Source: a virus
Reading direction: 5' to 3' (one strand)
IMG/VR virus record: IMGVR_UViG_3300042518_001688
Coordinates: 19,409-83,408 of that record
Length of the DNA: 64,000 nucleotides
Notes under the pieces: model-generated
Seen by the model: the letters and a program-made list of their open reading frames with translations, nothing else
The model's database searches: none
What the model was told of the DNA's origin: nothing
Made by a program: the position numbers and the translations under genes
Shown: positions 40,245-49,486 of the stretch, piece by piece
How the letters are laid out: each line of letters starts with the position of its first letter
Numbering within the stretch: the stretch's first letter is position 1

Positions 40245-42329
40245 ATGAACGAATACAACCAAGAACAAATAGCAACCGAAATAGCTGAATTGTTGAACAG
40301 CGATCGCTTCCTAGATGCACTAATAGGTAAAACAGGTGGCGCACAATCCGGCGGTTCACTTGTTGTTAAAAGTAATGGGAGACAAATTAGTGCGATCGCT
40401 GTGGGTGAAGTTCCTCCAGGTGATTGTGTTGCCTTGAAGGACACAAAAACTGGTCAATGGTATGCGGTTTCTAGTTACGGTGAAGGGAAAAGTGATGAGT
40501 ATTTGATTAGGTATAGGAGATGGAGACAACCAGAAGATGACCTCTATCCGGTAATTGTCTCTTATTTAATGACTGAGACAGTAGAGGGAAATAAAGATAA
40601 TTTTGATTGGGTAGGCGGCAACAAACCAAGTAGAAAAGTATTAAACATAAGAGTACCAGATCAAATACCTGAAAATGAGTTATTCCCAATTAGGTATGTA
40701 GTCAATCTAGGAAGAAAATATACTTTGTATGGCACAAACAGAAGAGATGATAATTACTCAAGATTTGATTGGGATAGCGAAGACAAGCCTTATACTCAAG
40801 TTATTTTTGTTGAAAATAATGAAAAAATAGAACTAATTTTTAACGAGTGGGATAATCATTTTACGGGCGATATGTATTTAGGACATGGTGTAGCTGCTAC
40901 ATCTTTGTTACGTAATCCCGTAGAAGAAACTTCTGAGATATTTATTGATTCAGATATTACTTATAATTTTGCAAATATAGATCCAATTGTTAGTTTTGAA
41001 TTTGAAAGAAAAACTTTTACATTTCAATCTATTATTTTAAATAAGGGTGTGCCGGAAACTTACAATATAATTTTTAAGATTGTTGGTAAAAATAGTTCTC
41101 AACAATCAGAAGGAAAAGGGTATTATTTTATTTCAGAAGATTATAATTTTAGGCTACAACAATTTACTATAAATGGTGGAATGGGAGAAGTTGAGTTTAC
41201 TAATAGTTTAGGTAGTTATAAATATACAAAAAAAATAACAGGCATAGATCAAGATTTAACTCCCAACCCAAGTTATCCACTCTTACAAGGTTATTATCTT
41301 TATCCAAGTAACAATTTAATGACTATAGAGGAGTTGATCGATTCCAATTTAAAAATATATATCAATAAAGATGGTTATTTTAAGCAGATACAAAAATATA
41401 AAATAACACAACAAATTGTAGCTCCTGCTGGTGGCATTTTTTCTCCCCCAGAAGAACAAGTAAAAGTACCTTTTAGGTTTAATGCTGATATAACAGAGGA
41501 TAGAATAATTTTTGTTAAAAAGGATGATACTATTATTGATTTTGATTCTTCAGATTTTTTCTGCTATAAAAGTGCTAATTCATTTCAAGGTAAGGGTTTA
41601 GGCACTCATACATTAATCATTAACCCTTGTTATGTTATAGGCGTAAGAAATACTTTAAACATGGCTTACCTGATTGGTAAAAAAGTTTTAATAGGTAAGA
41701 CAGAAACAGTAGATAATAAAGCAAAATATTACAGAATGAGGGGAGTAATAAATGCTGTTGATGTCATCAAGATTCTGTCTGATGAGCATAACGATGTTAC
41801 ACACTTTGAATTAAGAATTAATTACACAATTACAGAAGTCAAAAAAGTTTTAAATGATTATTTTTATAATTTTATGACAGAGGGATCAATTTATAGCTTT
41901 ATTTGTGGTGCAGGAGGGTTGGGATACTCTTATGGCTTTACTCCTCAAACAGCTTTTAATTTATATTATGTTCCTAACGGATTTCCTGTACAATATTCTG
42001 TTTTATTCAAGCAAAACCTTGGAGTTTATAATTTTAGTTACTTGAATCCTGCAAATCAACCTTGGAAAGGTACTTCATATTTGTATAACGGGAAAAGGAT
42101 ATACTCAGCATTTCCCTATACTTTTCATAATTATAACTATGCAAACGGTAAGTTTTATGGAGTTCTTGGTTTTAACCAACAGAAGGGAGAAGCATACATT
42201 GATACATGGAAAAGGAAAAATAATGGTGAAGTTGTTTGGGATAAAATAATAGAAGTTCCCTTTTATAAACTTAAACTCAATAAAGATGAGGTGGTTAGGC
42301 TGCAATCCTATAGTTACTACCCTATTTAA
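40245..42329 (+). CDS. hypothetical large virion-associated protein, 694 aa
   Basis: A Tyr/Asn-rich, beta-rich protein. The start (NEYNQEQIATEIAELLNSDR) is helical and is followed by a small beta unit (VVKSNGRQISAIAVGEVPPG). HIP1 sites are scarce from 40500 on and A+T is higher than in neighbours, which suggests a different source. It is placed with the fibre genes and is probably a host-interaction protein; no domain is recognised. Confidence 0.5.
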   Translation: MNEYNQEQIATEIAELLNSDRFLDALIGKTGGAQSGGSLVVKSNGRQISAIAVGEVPPGDCVALKDTKTGQWYAVSSYGEGKSDEYLIRYRRWRQPEDDLYPVIVSYLMTETVEGNKDNFDWVGGNKPSRKVLNIRVPDQIPENELFPIRYVVNLGRKYTLYGTNRRDDNYSRFDWDSEDKPYTQVIFVENNEKIELIFNEWDNHFTGDMYLGHGVAATSLLRNPVEETSEIFIDSDITYNFANIDPIVSFEFERKTFTFQSIILNKGVPETYNIIFKIVGKNSSQQSEGKGYYFISEDYNFRLQQFTINGGMGEVEFTNSLGSYKYTKKITGIDQDLTPNPSYPLLQGYYLYPSNNLMTIEELIDSNLKIYINKDGYFKQIQKYKITQQIVAPAGGIFSPPEEQVKVPFRFNADITEDRIIFVKKDDTIIDFDSSDFFCYKSANSFQGKGLGTHTLIINPCYVIGVRNTLNMAYLIGKKVLIGKTETVDNKAKYYRMRGVINAVDVIKILSDEHNDVTHFELRINYTITEVKKVLNDYFYNFMTEGSIYSFICGAGGLGYSYGFTPQTAFNLYYVPNGFPVQYSVLFKQNLGVYNFSYLNPANQPWKGTSYLYNGKRIYSAFPYTFHNYNYANGKFYGVLGFNQQKGEAYIDTWKRKNNGEVVWDKIIEVPFYKLKLNKDEVVRLQSYSYYPI

Positions 42330-42364
42330 TAATTGTTTAAAAGCGATCGCCCAACCATAAAAAT

Positions 42365-45300
42365 ATGAAATCCTCTACTCCACTTTTATCCAAATTTGAT
42401 TCCGTCTTTTCTCAATTTGCAAAAGATGATAATTCTCCATTGGATAAATTAGAAAATGAATTTGTCCAACGCATGATTACCCTTGTTCAAGCGGAAAGTA
42501 ATTCATTAATCAAATCTTTAAGGGGGGCAACATCAGAGGAAGATATAGATAAAGCCAAGTGGAATTTAATCCCCAGGATGCAACAATTATTGTGGTATCT
42601 ATGGCGCGATGGTTGGGCATTGGGTAAGGATACTGCTGTTAGAGAATTAGCCCTTGCCAAATTCACCACAAACAATGAACTAGCCGAGTTTGCTTCTGAT
42701 TCAGATAGTACGGGAAGCAGGCGATCGCTCCGCAATAAAACCCGAATCTCTAGCATAAAAACACCATTGGAGGATTCACGGGTTAAGAAAGCGATTGAAG
42801 ATAGAACTTTGGAATTATCTAACGATTACAGCGAAAGCACCAACAAGGAAATTAAAGATGCTTTTCGGGAGTTTAATAATAGCAAGGATAAGAAGGATGC
42901 AAGGGCTAAATTAGAGGAACGGATTGCAAGGGCGATCGGTGCTAATAATGAACAGAGCAACAAGCGAGTTCGAGATACTGCGGCTAGGGCAAAGGTTATT
43001 GCTAGGACTGAATTAACCGGTGCATACAACACAGCTAGGGTAGATTCATTTGCTGCTGCTGGTGTGAAAAGATTCCTATGGGTTGCCAACATAGTTCCAG
43101 GAAGAACTTGTAACCCCTGCTTGGAACGAAATGGGGTAATTTACACACTGGAAGAAATAAGGACTAATTTTCCTCCTTTACACCCCCACTGTAGGTGTAC
43201 CCTTAAACCCTTGCAAGAGGATGACGACAGGGTTAAAAACCAGAAGAAAGGTATTAAGGATGCGATCGCTCCTATAGCTGCTGGGTGGTTATTTGGTAAA
43301 GCCGCAGAGAAAGTTAGTGCAGCAGCGATGGCGGAAATAGATAAAATCCCTGACAAAGAGGAAAAGAAAAATGATATTGGCACTAAGTTGTTTATCGGCA
43401 TTAGTGCTGCATTAGGATTGGCTGGTATTTACTATTTAGTTACCAGAAACCCAACTGTTAAACAAGCCACACAAAGAGCAACCAAGGAAACTGTAGAAGA
43501 GCTTGGCGATCAGGTAGAAGCTTATCGTCAGAGGAAACAAGCCCAAGAGGGATTAACAGAAGATAAACAACCATCGGCATTAGGACAAGGGGCTGTTACA
43601 GCCGCATCTTTACCTCCATCGGTTCAGCAAAATTTACCTTCAGAGTTGGTTAATTCTAATGCCGACATTCGGAATATATCACCCCAGGAAATTAGTCGGT
43701 TAACTGGAATGTCGATCAGAGATGCAACTAGATTGAGATTGCAACTTGATGAGGAGTTAGCTAAAAATCCTGTCAAGCCTGAAAAGACTGTTGACAAGAT
43801 GAACAATAAGCAATTGAAAGCACTGGGTTTAACAAATAAACAAATTAATCAATTAAGGAGAATGAAGCGACAAGGACAATCTTTTGCTACCATTGATGAC
43901 TTGAAGAAAATCAAGGGGGTGAGCGATCGCAAGATTCAAGAGATAAAACGCAGGGTAGAAGAAGAAAGAGATCCTTCTTTAGTCTTGGGTGGCAAAAAGA
44001 TTGAGGAATTATCAACCAAAGAATTAAAAGAGTATTTGCGATTAAGCCAAAATCAAGCTGTAGCTGTTAGGGAATATTTGAGGAAAAACCGAATTACTAA
44101 AATTGAGGATTTAAGAAATGTCCCAGGTATAGGTAAAGAGACTGTGGCTAGGGCTGCTTATGGGGTGATGAGAACTACCCCCCGTGCTAATATCAATAAC
44201 TTTGGAAACGAGGGTGGAGTAAGTAACGTAAACCTACTTTCGGAACGGACTGGAATAAGTAGAAACCTTGCTCAGATAATTGCGGATGAAAGACAACAAA
44301 ATGGAAACTTTGCTGATATGGATGATTTTAGAAAACGAGTGAACAAGCGACTAAAAGATAGTGGTAGCAAGGTAAGGCTGGGTAAGTCAGTGATTAAAAA
44401 GATTAATGATAATGTGACGTTCCTGCCTAGTGGTGAGGAGGAAAAACCACTTATCATCCCTCCTAAAATAAACCCATCAAAACCACTACCCCAAAAACAG
44501 ACACGAATGGGTGATCCGAGAACACCGCAGGTAGAACCAGAGAGAATGGTAGCACCATCACCTCAGAAAAAAGTATTACCAGGATCTACAAGAATCAAAG
44601 GAAGACGGGTATCTCCAGAGGAACGAGTAAATGCAGCCAAACTGGAAGACGAAAGACAGTACAGGGAATTAGCCAAAGAAGTAGAGGCGTATCACCTCAT
44701 CCCTGGTACGAAAGGGAAAATCAGAGGACAAGTTAAACGACGGATTAGTGAGAATACAGCGATCGCTAGACAACAAGAAAATGCCTATGTAGCTGCGAAC
44801 AGTAGCGCGAATAGAGCTACTAGAGTTATAGATAGCCTTGAGGAAGATGTTAAGGCTCTAGAGGATGCTTACAGATCGGGTAACACTGAAAAAATAGGAG
44901 ATGCTAAAGAAGCGTATTTGAATCAAATAAAAAGGGTCGAAAGCCGATTAGATGAAATTACAGTACCATCATCTGATGATATAGATGCGGCTATTGAACA
45001 AACCAAAGTGGCGCGGAGTGCTGCTGAAAGATCAATCGCTAGTAACGCTCAACGCAATACCAGAAGAAAAGCTATTGAGGCTAGAATGAAAGCATCAAGG
45101 GCTGATACTTCTGAGTTAGAAAATGAGTTGCAACGTAATTACACATTAGAAAGGATAGATGACCAGATTGATAGTCTCGATAGGTTGTCAGCGAGTCTAC
45201 AGAATGATCCAAATAACGTCCGTGCAACTATTCAAAGAAATAAAGCAAGGTTGCAAGAATTAAAGGAGAGAGTAGCTAATGCTTCTGCTTTAGAAACTCC

Positions 45301-45694
45301 AACGGTAAAACCACAACCACAGCCCAGTAGATTTACATTGTTGCAACAAGAAATTAATGATATCGAGAGGCAGATACCCTTTGCTGAGTCCAAGCTAAAC
45401 GTTACTAACAGGGAGAAGGAAAAAAATGTAAATAGATTAGCTGGTATTGAAATAAGAATCAGGTCTAATGATGCTGGTCCTAATGCAGAAGTATTGAAAA
45501 AAGAAAAGGCAAAACTAGAGCGCGAGATTAGTAGATTAACAGCACAAGCGCGATCGCTATCTAGTGAATTAAGAGGATTGAAGTCTCAGTTATCTACTCT
45601 CAAGAAGCGAAGGAAAAGCAATAAGGATAACAGAGGATTTTCAAGAGGTGGAAAATTAGCAATGTTCGTATCGAACTTGAGAAATGGAATATGA
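42365..45694 (+). CDS. MuF-type minor head protein fused to helix-hairpin-helix repeats and a coiled coil, 1109 aa
   Basis: Residues 200-285 are a Mu gpF/SPP1 gp7 head-morphogenesis domain: RTELTGAYNTARVDSFAAAG, then a C-x2-C pair (RTCNPCLERNG) and HPHCRCTLKPL. A hydrophobic segment (LFIGISAALGLAGIYYLV) lies near 340-360. Three ComEA-like helix-hairpin-helix units follow near 475-530, 545-600 and 620-690 (FATIDDLKKIKGVSD; IEDLRNVPGIGKETVARA; FADMDDFRKRVN). The last 300 residues are coiled coil. The C-terminus RGGKLAMFVSNLRNGI carries an A-x-F tag. The standard MuF protein is far shorter; the DNA-binding extension suggests contact with packaged DNA. Confidence 0.8.
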   Translation: MKSSTPLLSKFDSVFSQFAKDDNSPLDKLENEFVQRMITLVQAESNSLIKSLRGATSEEDIDKAKWNLIPRMQQLLWYLWRDGWALGKDTAVRELALAKFTTNNELAEFASDSDSTGSRRSLRNKTRISSIKTPLEDSRVKKAIEDRTLELSNDYSESTNKEIKDAFREFNNSKDKKDARAKLEERIARAIGANNEQSNKRVRDTAARAKVIARTELTGAYNTARVDSFAAAGVKRFLWVANIVPGRTCNPCLERNGVIYTLEEIRTNFPPLHPHCRCTLKPLQEDDDRVKNQKKGIKDAIAPIAAGWLFGKAAEKVSAAAMAEIDKIPDKEEKKNDIGTKLFIGISAALGLAGIYYLVTRNPTVKQATQRATKETVEELGDQVEAYRQRKQAQEGLTEDKQPSALGQGAVTAASLPPSVQQNLPSELVNSNADIRNISPQEISRLTGMSIRDATRLRLQLDEELAKNPVKPEKTVDKMNNKQLKALGLTNKQINQLRRMKRQGQSFATIDDLKKIKGVSDRKIQEIKRRVEEERDPSLVLGGKKIEELSTKELKEYLRLSQNQAVAVREYLRKNRITKIEDLRNVPGIGKETVARAAYGVMRTTPRANINNFGNEGGVSNVNLLSERTGISRNLAQIIADERQQNGNFADMDDFRKRVNKRLKDSGSKVRLGKSVIKKINDNVTFLPSGEEEKPLIIPPKINPSKPLPQKQTRMGDPRTPQVEPERMVAPSPQKKVLPGSTRIKGRRVSPEERVNAAKLEDERQYRELAKEVEAYHLIPGTKGKIRGQVKRRISENTAIARQQENAYVAANSSANRATRVIDSLEEDVKALEDAYRSGNTEKIGDAKEAYLNQIKRVESRLDEITVPSSDDIDAAIEQTKVARSAAERSIASNAQRNTRRKAIEARMKASRADTSELENELQRNYTLERIDDQIDSLDRLSASLQNDPNNVRATIQRNKARLQELKERVANASALETPTVKPQPQPSRFTLLQQEINDIERQIPFAESKLNVTNREKEKNVNRLAGIEIRIRSNDAGPNAEVLKKEKAKLEREISRLTAQARSLSSELRGLKSQLSTLKKRRKSNKDNRGFSRGGKLAMFVSNLRNGI

Positions 45695-45963
45695 TTATTG
45701 AAAAGTTTGGACAAAAAATAGAGGTTGATCTTGGCTCAACTACTGGGTGTCCAGGAGCAGAACCAAACCCACCGGATATCAAAACTTGGATTCGTATAGG
45801 GGAGGGGAAATGGATAAAAGTAGACTCTGAAGAATATCCCACCTCTTTTAAATTAGAATTATTCATCAAGTCAATGGTTCAACCTGCGGAACTAAAGATG
45901 CTGATGGACAAAATGCAGGAGTGGGATAAAACCGATAATGGAGGATGGGACGATGATTATTAG
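45691..45963 (+). CDS. hypothetical protein, 90 aa
   Basis: Start overlaps the MuF stop as ATGA. Acidic C-terminus (MQEWDKTDNGGWDDDY). No family recognised; probably a head accessory protein. Confidence 0.55.
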   Translation: MIIEKFGQKIEVDLGSTTGCPGAEPNPPDIKTWIRIGEGKWIKVDSEEYPTSFKLELFIKSMVQPAELKMLMDKMQEWDKTDNGGWDDDY

Positions 45964-46035
45964 CTTGATTTTGTGATTTGGTTGTTAGTGCCAATTACTC
46001 CAAAGACTACGACATAAACCCACGCACCTTTGGTA

Positions 46036-46072
46036 GTGCGATCGCTTTTCTTAATGATAGGCGATCGCTGTT
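46036..46072. repeat. copy 1 of a 37-base direct repeat with HIP1 sites
   Basis: Identical to 46439-46475; it contains two HIP1 octamers separated by TTTTCTTAATGATAG. The two copies bracket the small gene at 46092-46430. Confidence 0.8.
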
Positions 46073-46091
46073 GGTGGGCGATCGCATTTAA

Positions 46092-46430
46092 TTAAGCGGT
46101 TATCCAGTTATCATCATTGGTGACAATTACTTCGTTGTAATAACCCCGCACAAGGCAATCTCTTATTTCTATCTTGAATTGAGTATTAACTGGCAACCAT
46201 TTAACTAACAACCCTTCTGTGTCACCACTGAAGTCATAAATCCCCATCCCAGTTAGCAGATTGTGAACTGCCTCGTATTTTGTATATTCATTGCTTTCTA
46301 CTAAGTTAACTAATTCAGGGAGAAAAAGTAATTGCAAGTTTTTGTGTGCGGTATACCAACCTTCTATATCAAAACTCTTGGCTAAGACAACGCCAACTTT
46401 ACCATCTTTTATTAGTTTTCTGATTTCCAT
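46092..46430 (-). CDS. hypothetical protein bracketed by 37-base repeats, 112 aa
   Basis: ATG 46430 (MEIRKLIKDGKVG) is chosen since upstream in-frame sequence falls in the HIP1 repeat. The product has VGVVLAKSFDIEGWYTAHKN and an acidic end. No family recognised. The flanking direct repeats suggest that it was inserted or can be deleted as a unit. Confidence 0.5.
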   Translation of the reverse strand: MEIRKLIKDGKVGVVLAKSFDIEGWYTAHKNLQLLFLPELVNLVESNEYTKYEAVHNLLTGMGIYDFSGDTEGLLVKWLPVNTQFKIEIRDCLVRGYYNEVIVTNDDNWITA

Positions 46431-46438
46431 TTGTTTTT

Positions 46439-46475
46439 GTGCGATCGCTTTTCTTAATGATAGGCGATCGCTGTT
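46439..46475. repeat. copy 2 of a 37-base direct repeat with HIP1 sites
   Basis: Identical to 46036-46072, three bases before the end of antirepressor copy 2. Confidence 0.8.
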
Positions 46476-46477
46476 AT

Positions 46478-47320
46478 TTACCAAATTACATCAATCACAG
46501 ATGGATGCCACTGCAAAGATTGAACGGTTTTATTGTGTCCTTTAGCAGTATCTAAGACAAGTTCGGAGTATTGCTTACCTTCCTCTGTTGGCAACCACGA
46601 AGGATTACCAGTAGCGTTTTTGATCTGCAATCCCTTGTCTGCTAATAATTTATTCACTTTCTGAGCAGATAGCTTGATGCCAGCTTTAGCTTCGTATAGT
46701 TCCGCTAATTTCCCAGGTCTTACAAGATTCTCCTCAACGGGAATACTTAACAGCTTTTTAGCTTCTTCCATCGCGGGTGCAAGTTCAGGACGAATCTTAG
46801 AAAAATGATTAGCTTTAACACCAGCAATTAATCTGCTGTCTATTCCCGTAGGTGCTAAAACTAAATCAATAGCAATAGCATCTGCTTGTAGATCAAAGGA
46901 GTTATTTTGTCCTTGGCTTGTTTGCTCTGTTGGTTTGGTTTCTTGCCTTTTCCATCCCAATTGTTGCTGCAACCAAGACCGGACACCAATACCAGTAAAA
47001 GCAGTGTCAACGAGTTCAGCTTGCTTCTTGCAGTATCTACCAGCTTTGTATGCGTAATATTTGGCTATGACTGCGATCGCTAAATCAGGTATTCCTGTCT
47101 GTGACCACAAGATTTGTTCCGCATACTGAAACCCATTCTCCATAAGGAACTCAGCTAGTTTAGAGGGATTTTGTTCCGCACCCTCAAAAGTTACTCTTAA
47201 TGCCTTTTCGTCAACATCTATTAATCTGGCGGTAGCGCGAACCGACGCTCTACCTTTTCCTGTTGCATCAACAGAAATTTCATTTTTGATCTGGTTAACG
47301 ATTAATGCTAAATTAGTCAT
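46478..47320 (-). CDS. phage antirepressor-like protein, copy 2
   Basis: Full-length paralogue of the gene at 34005 (same MTNLALIVxQIKNEISVDAT start, KYYAYKAG core and KGHNK end), with most divergence in residues 40-75 and 125-145. It breaks the plus-strand head operon on the opposite strand, so it was probably inserted or duplicated there together with its leader. Confidence 0.65.
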   Translation of the reverse strand: MTNLALIVNQIKNEISVDATGKGRASVRATARLIDVDEKALRVTFEGAEQNPSKLAEFLMENGFQYAEQILWSQTGIPDLAIAVIAKYYAYKAGRYCKKQAELVDTAFTGIGVRSWLQQQLGWKRQETKPTEQTSQGQNNSFDLQADAIAIDLVLAPTGIDSRLIAGVKANHFSKIRPELAPAMEEAKKLLSIPVEENLVRPGKLAELYEAKAGIKLSAQKVNKLLADKGLQIKNATGNPSWLPTEEGKQYSELVLDTAKGHNKTVQSLQWHPSVIDVIW

Positions 47321-47411
47321 AACAAAGTAACCCGCTCCTACGGGTGAAATGCCGCCAGCGATAAAACCGTTCTGAGTGTTGATACCACTCTTTGCGGTGC
47401 TGGTTTTAAAT
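47321..47411 (-). ncRNA. structured leader of antirepressor copy 2
   Basis: On the minus strand CCAGC (47403-47399) pairs with GCTGG (47359-47355), enclosing GAGTG (47390-47386) with CACTC (47378-47374); next to the start, ACCCG (47345-47341) pairs with CGGGT (47334-47330). The inner stem differs from copy 1 at three positions with matching changes on the other side. A TATAAT box lies at 47417-47412. Confidence 0.6.
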
Positions 47412-47488
47412 ATTATACCACACCAAATATCAAATATTCGATCCGAACAGGGAAAAACAGGAGTTGAGAATCACTATTTGAAACCCCT

Positions 47489-48871
47489 ATGCCTAAACGT
47501 CGCTCTTATAAAGAGCAGGTTGAACATTTTAGCTCACCCTATTTTGGACTCTGCACATTTGCTGACGGCGATGAACAGGTGTCCGATGACAAGATAGTAA
47601 AATCTGCACTGGTTATGGTTGAGGGTCATCACCGTGACTCTAATAATCGAGATCATGTATTCAGTGCAGCCCGTGTTAAGCGGATTGCCGATAGAACAAA
47701 CGAATGGTTAATGAATGGTGGTCGTGTTCCTTGGCAACGTGACCACAAAAAAGATCAGTTAAATAACATCGGTGATTTGGAAGGAACTTTAGAAGTTCGC
47801 CGAATCACCGAAGCTGATTTACCTAATCCCAGGCTGACAGGTTTGGTAGGTAAAATTGGTGCATTCACAACTTCATTAGTGGCCAAGGGTAAAGATGTTG
47901 TTGCTGAAGTATTAGCTGGCAGAATCAAAACCCTTAGTCCTGGTATTGATATTGAGAACGACGTTATCAAAGAAATATCAGCTACTCCTACTCCTGCCAT
48001 AGTTGGATTGTCTACCTTCAAAAAAGCAGAAGCTAAGTTTGCATTAACTTTAGCTGATGCCAAGGCAGAAGAGGAGCAGGAAGGGCAACTTGAGGAAACA
48101 CTGAAAGAATTAGCGGAAATGATTGCTGAAACCGCTAGTTCAATCATGTCTGCTACAGAGGAAGATTTGCAAGGTGCGTCACCTGAAGATTTGCTTTATC
48201 AGTTGGTTCAAGATGCTGCTAACGAAATAGCTATCACACTGGGATTAGGTGATGCTAACTCACCACCTTACGCAGATCCTAGTCAACAATACAACCCATA
48301 CCAACCACCAGGAATGATGGGGCAAACTGGTATGCCTCCTGCTGCACCTGTGCCTGGATATTTACAAAAACAACAAGGTTTTAGTCGTGGTGATAAATAC
48401 GCCAGCTTTACCCTTGCAGGTATAGAACGGGCTGAATTTTTCAGTAATCCATTTAACCGTCGTCGTCAACCTACTCTTGGCGAAAGAATAGGTGGTGCTG
48501 TTGGTACTGCTGTTAAAGGTGCTGCTTTGATTGGTGGTGGTGCGGCTGCTATTAGGTATGGTGGTGCTGGATTAAAAGGTGCAATGAGAGGCGGACGCAC
48601 TGCACTTAAAATGGTTAACAAATCCGGTGCTACTGGCGTTCAAAAAGGCATGGCAGGAGCAACTGGAGCAGGTAAAGGCTTTCTTAGCAATGCCAGAGGG
48701 CAACTATCTTCTGACTTAAAACGAGTTGGAAGTGCGATCGCTGGTACTGGTTCACAGGGAGGAATAAAACAGAGGATTGGACAAGCTGTTTCTAGGGCTG
48801 GTAAGACTGTTGGTGGCTCAACTCAAAATCGCGTCAAGAAGCGGAGAAGTGGAATAATTGACATTGAATAG
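47489..48871 (+). CDS. prohead protease (Mu gpI-like) fused to a module-type tail
   Basis: Residues 30-180 resemble Mu gpI-type serine proteases: VKSALVMVEGHHRDSNNRDH, RVPWQRDH, then a beta core and RIKTLSPGIDI … SATPTPAIVGL. A helical, acidic scaffold-like region follows (about 195-260). The C-terminal third has FSRGDKYASFTLAGIERAEF and then a Gly/Ala-rich basic segment, the same architecture as the small head-cluster proteins. Gene order after MuF is the Mu order. Candidate self-processing sites are EAKF (near 182), YASF (near 311) and RAEF (near 320). Confidence 0.65.
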   Translation: MPKRRSYKEQVEHFSSPYFGLCTFADGDEQVSDDKIVKSALVMVEGHHRDSNNRDHVFSAARVKRIADRTNEWLMNGGRVPWQRDHKKDQLNNIGDLEGTLEVRRITEADLPNPRLTGLVGKIGAFTTSLVAKGKDVVAEVLAGRIKTLSPGIDIENDVIKEISATPTPAIVGLSTFKKAEAKFALTLADAKAEEEQEGQLEETLKELAEMIAETASSIMSATEEDLQGASPEDLLYQLVQDAANEIAITLGLGDANSPPYADPSQQYNPYQPPGMMGQTGMPPAAPVPGYLQKQQGFSRGDKYASFTLAGIERAEFFSNPFNRRRQPTLGERIGGAVGTAVKGAALIGGGAAAIRYGGAGLKGAMRGGRTALKMVNKSGATGVQKGMAGATGAGKGFLSNARGQLSSDLKRVGSAIAGTGSQGGIKQRIGQAVSRAGKTVGGSTQNRVKKRRSGIIDIE

Positions 48872-48897
48872 GAAAAGGAGTTGTAGGTAAAACTACA

Positions 48898-48954
48898 ATG
48901 ACTGCCGCTTCTGGTGCTAGGTCTGGAGCAAAAGGAGTTAGTCGCGCCTTCTAG
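48898..48954 (+). CDS. possible 18-residue remnant of a module gene
   Basis: In the 166-base gap after the protease gene a frame reads MTAASGARSGAKGVSRAF. Its Gly/Ala/Ser composition matches the neighbouring modules. It may be debris rather than a working gene. Confidence 0.25.
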   Translation: MTAASGARSGAKGVSRAF

Positions 48955-49037
48955 TTCAATTAGAAAAAATATTGGTACTAGACTGGGTAATCGAATGATG
49001 TAAGGGAAAAACTGAGATAGTTTTAAGGTTAAAAAAA

Positions 49038-49481
49038 ATGGGCAAATTAAGCAATTACACATTAGCCGGAATTGAGGCGCAACTTTACCCAACTCGTGCT
49101 GCTGAATTTCGCCGGGGCAAGGACAAGAAAAAGAGAAAAACCAGATCACTTAGAGACAACATCATGGGTACGACCACTGCTGGCAGAATTGCTAGAGGTA
49201 TTGGTGCTGCTGGTGCATTGGCTTTAGCTGGTGGTGCAGCTAGATATGGCCGTGTAGCTATGCGGGGTATAAATAGGGGTGCTGGTGCATCTGGAGTAAA
49301 CAAAGGTTTCCGTGATTCTGCAATGGGTGGAGCTAAAGAGGTTCGCGATGCTGTTGCTCGTGACGTTCAAGCTATACGAAGTCGTGCCGGAAACGCTGCT
49401 CAAACTGTCCGCGATCGCGCCGGAAGTGCTGCAACAGGATTTAGAGATCGGATGAGCAATAGATTCAAGAAACAAAAATAA
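49038..49481 (+). CDS. head-cluster module protein 1, 147 aa
   Basis: The N-terminus (NYTLAGIEAQLYPTRAAEF) ends in the A-x-F tag, followed by RRGKDKKKRKTRSLRDN, GTTTAGRIARG and a Gly/Ala-rich hydrophobic stretch. The TLAGIE segment also occurs at the protease C-terminus. The second half is basic with an R-x-R-A-G-N pattern. Very high Lys, Arg, Gly and Ala content fits a DNA-contacting internal head protein; function is inferred. Confidence 0.65.
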   Translation: MGKLSNYTLAGIEAQLYPTRAAEFRRGKDKKKRKTRSLRDNIMGTTTAGRIARGIGAAGALALAGGAARYGRVAMRGINRGAGASGVNKGFRDSAMGGAKEVRDAVARDVQAIRSRAGNAAQTVRDRAGSAATGFRDRMSNRFKKQK

Positions 49482-49486
49482 AACTT

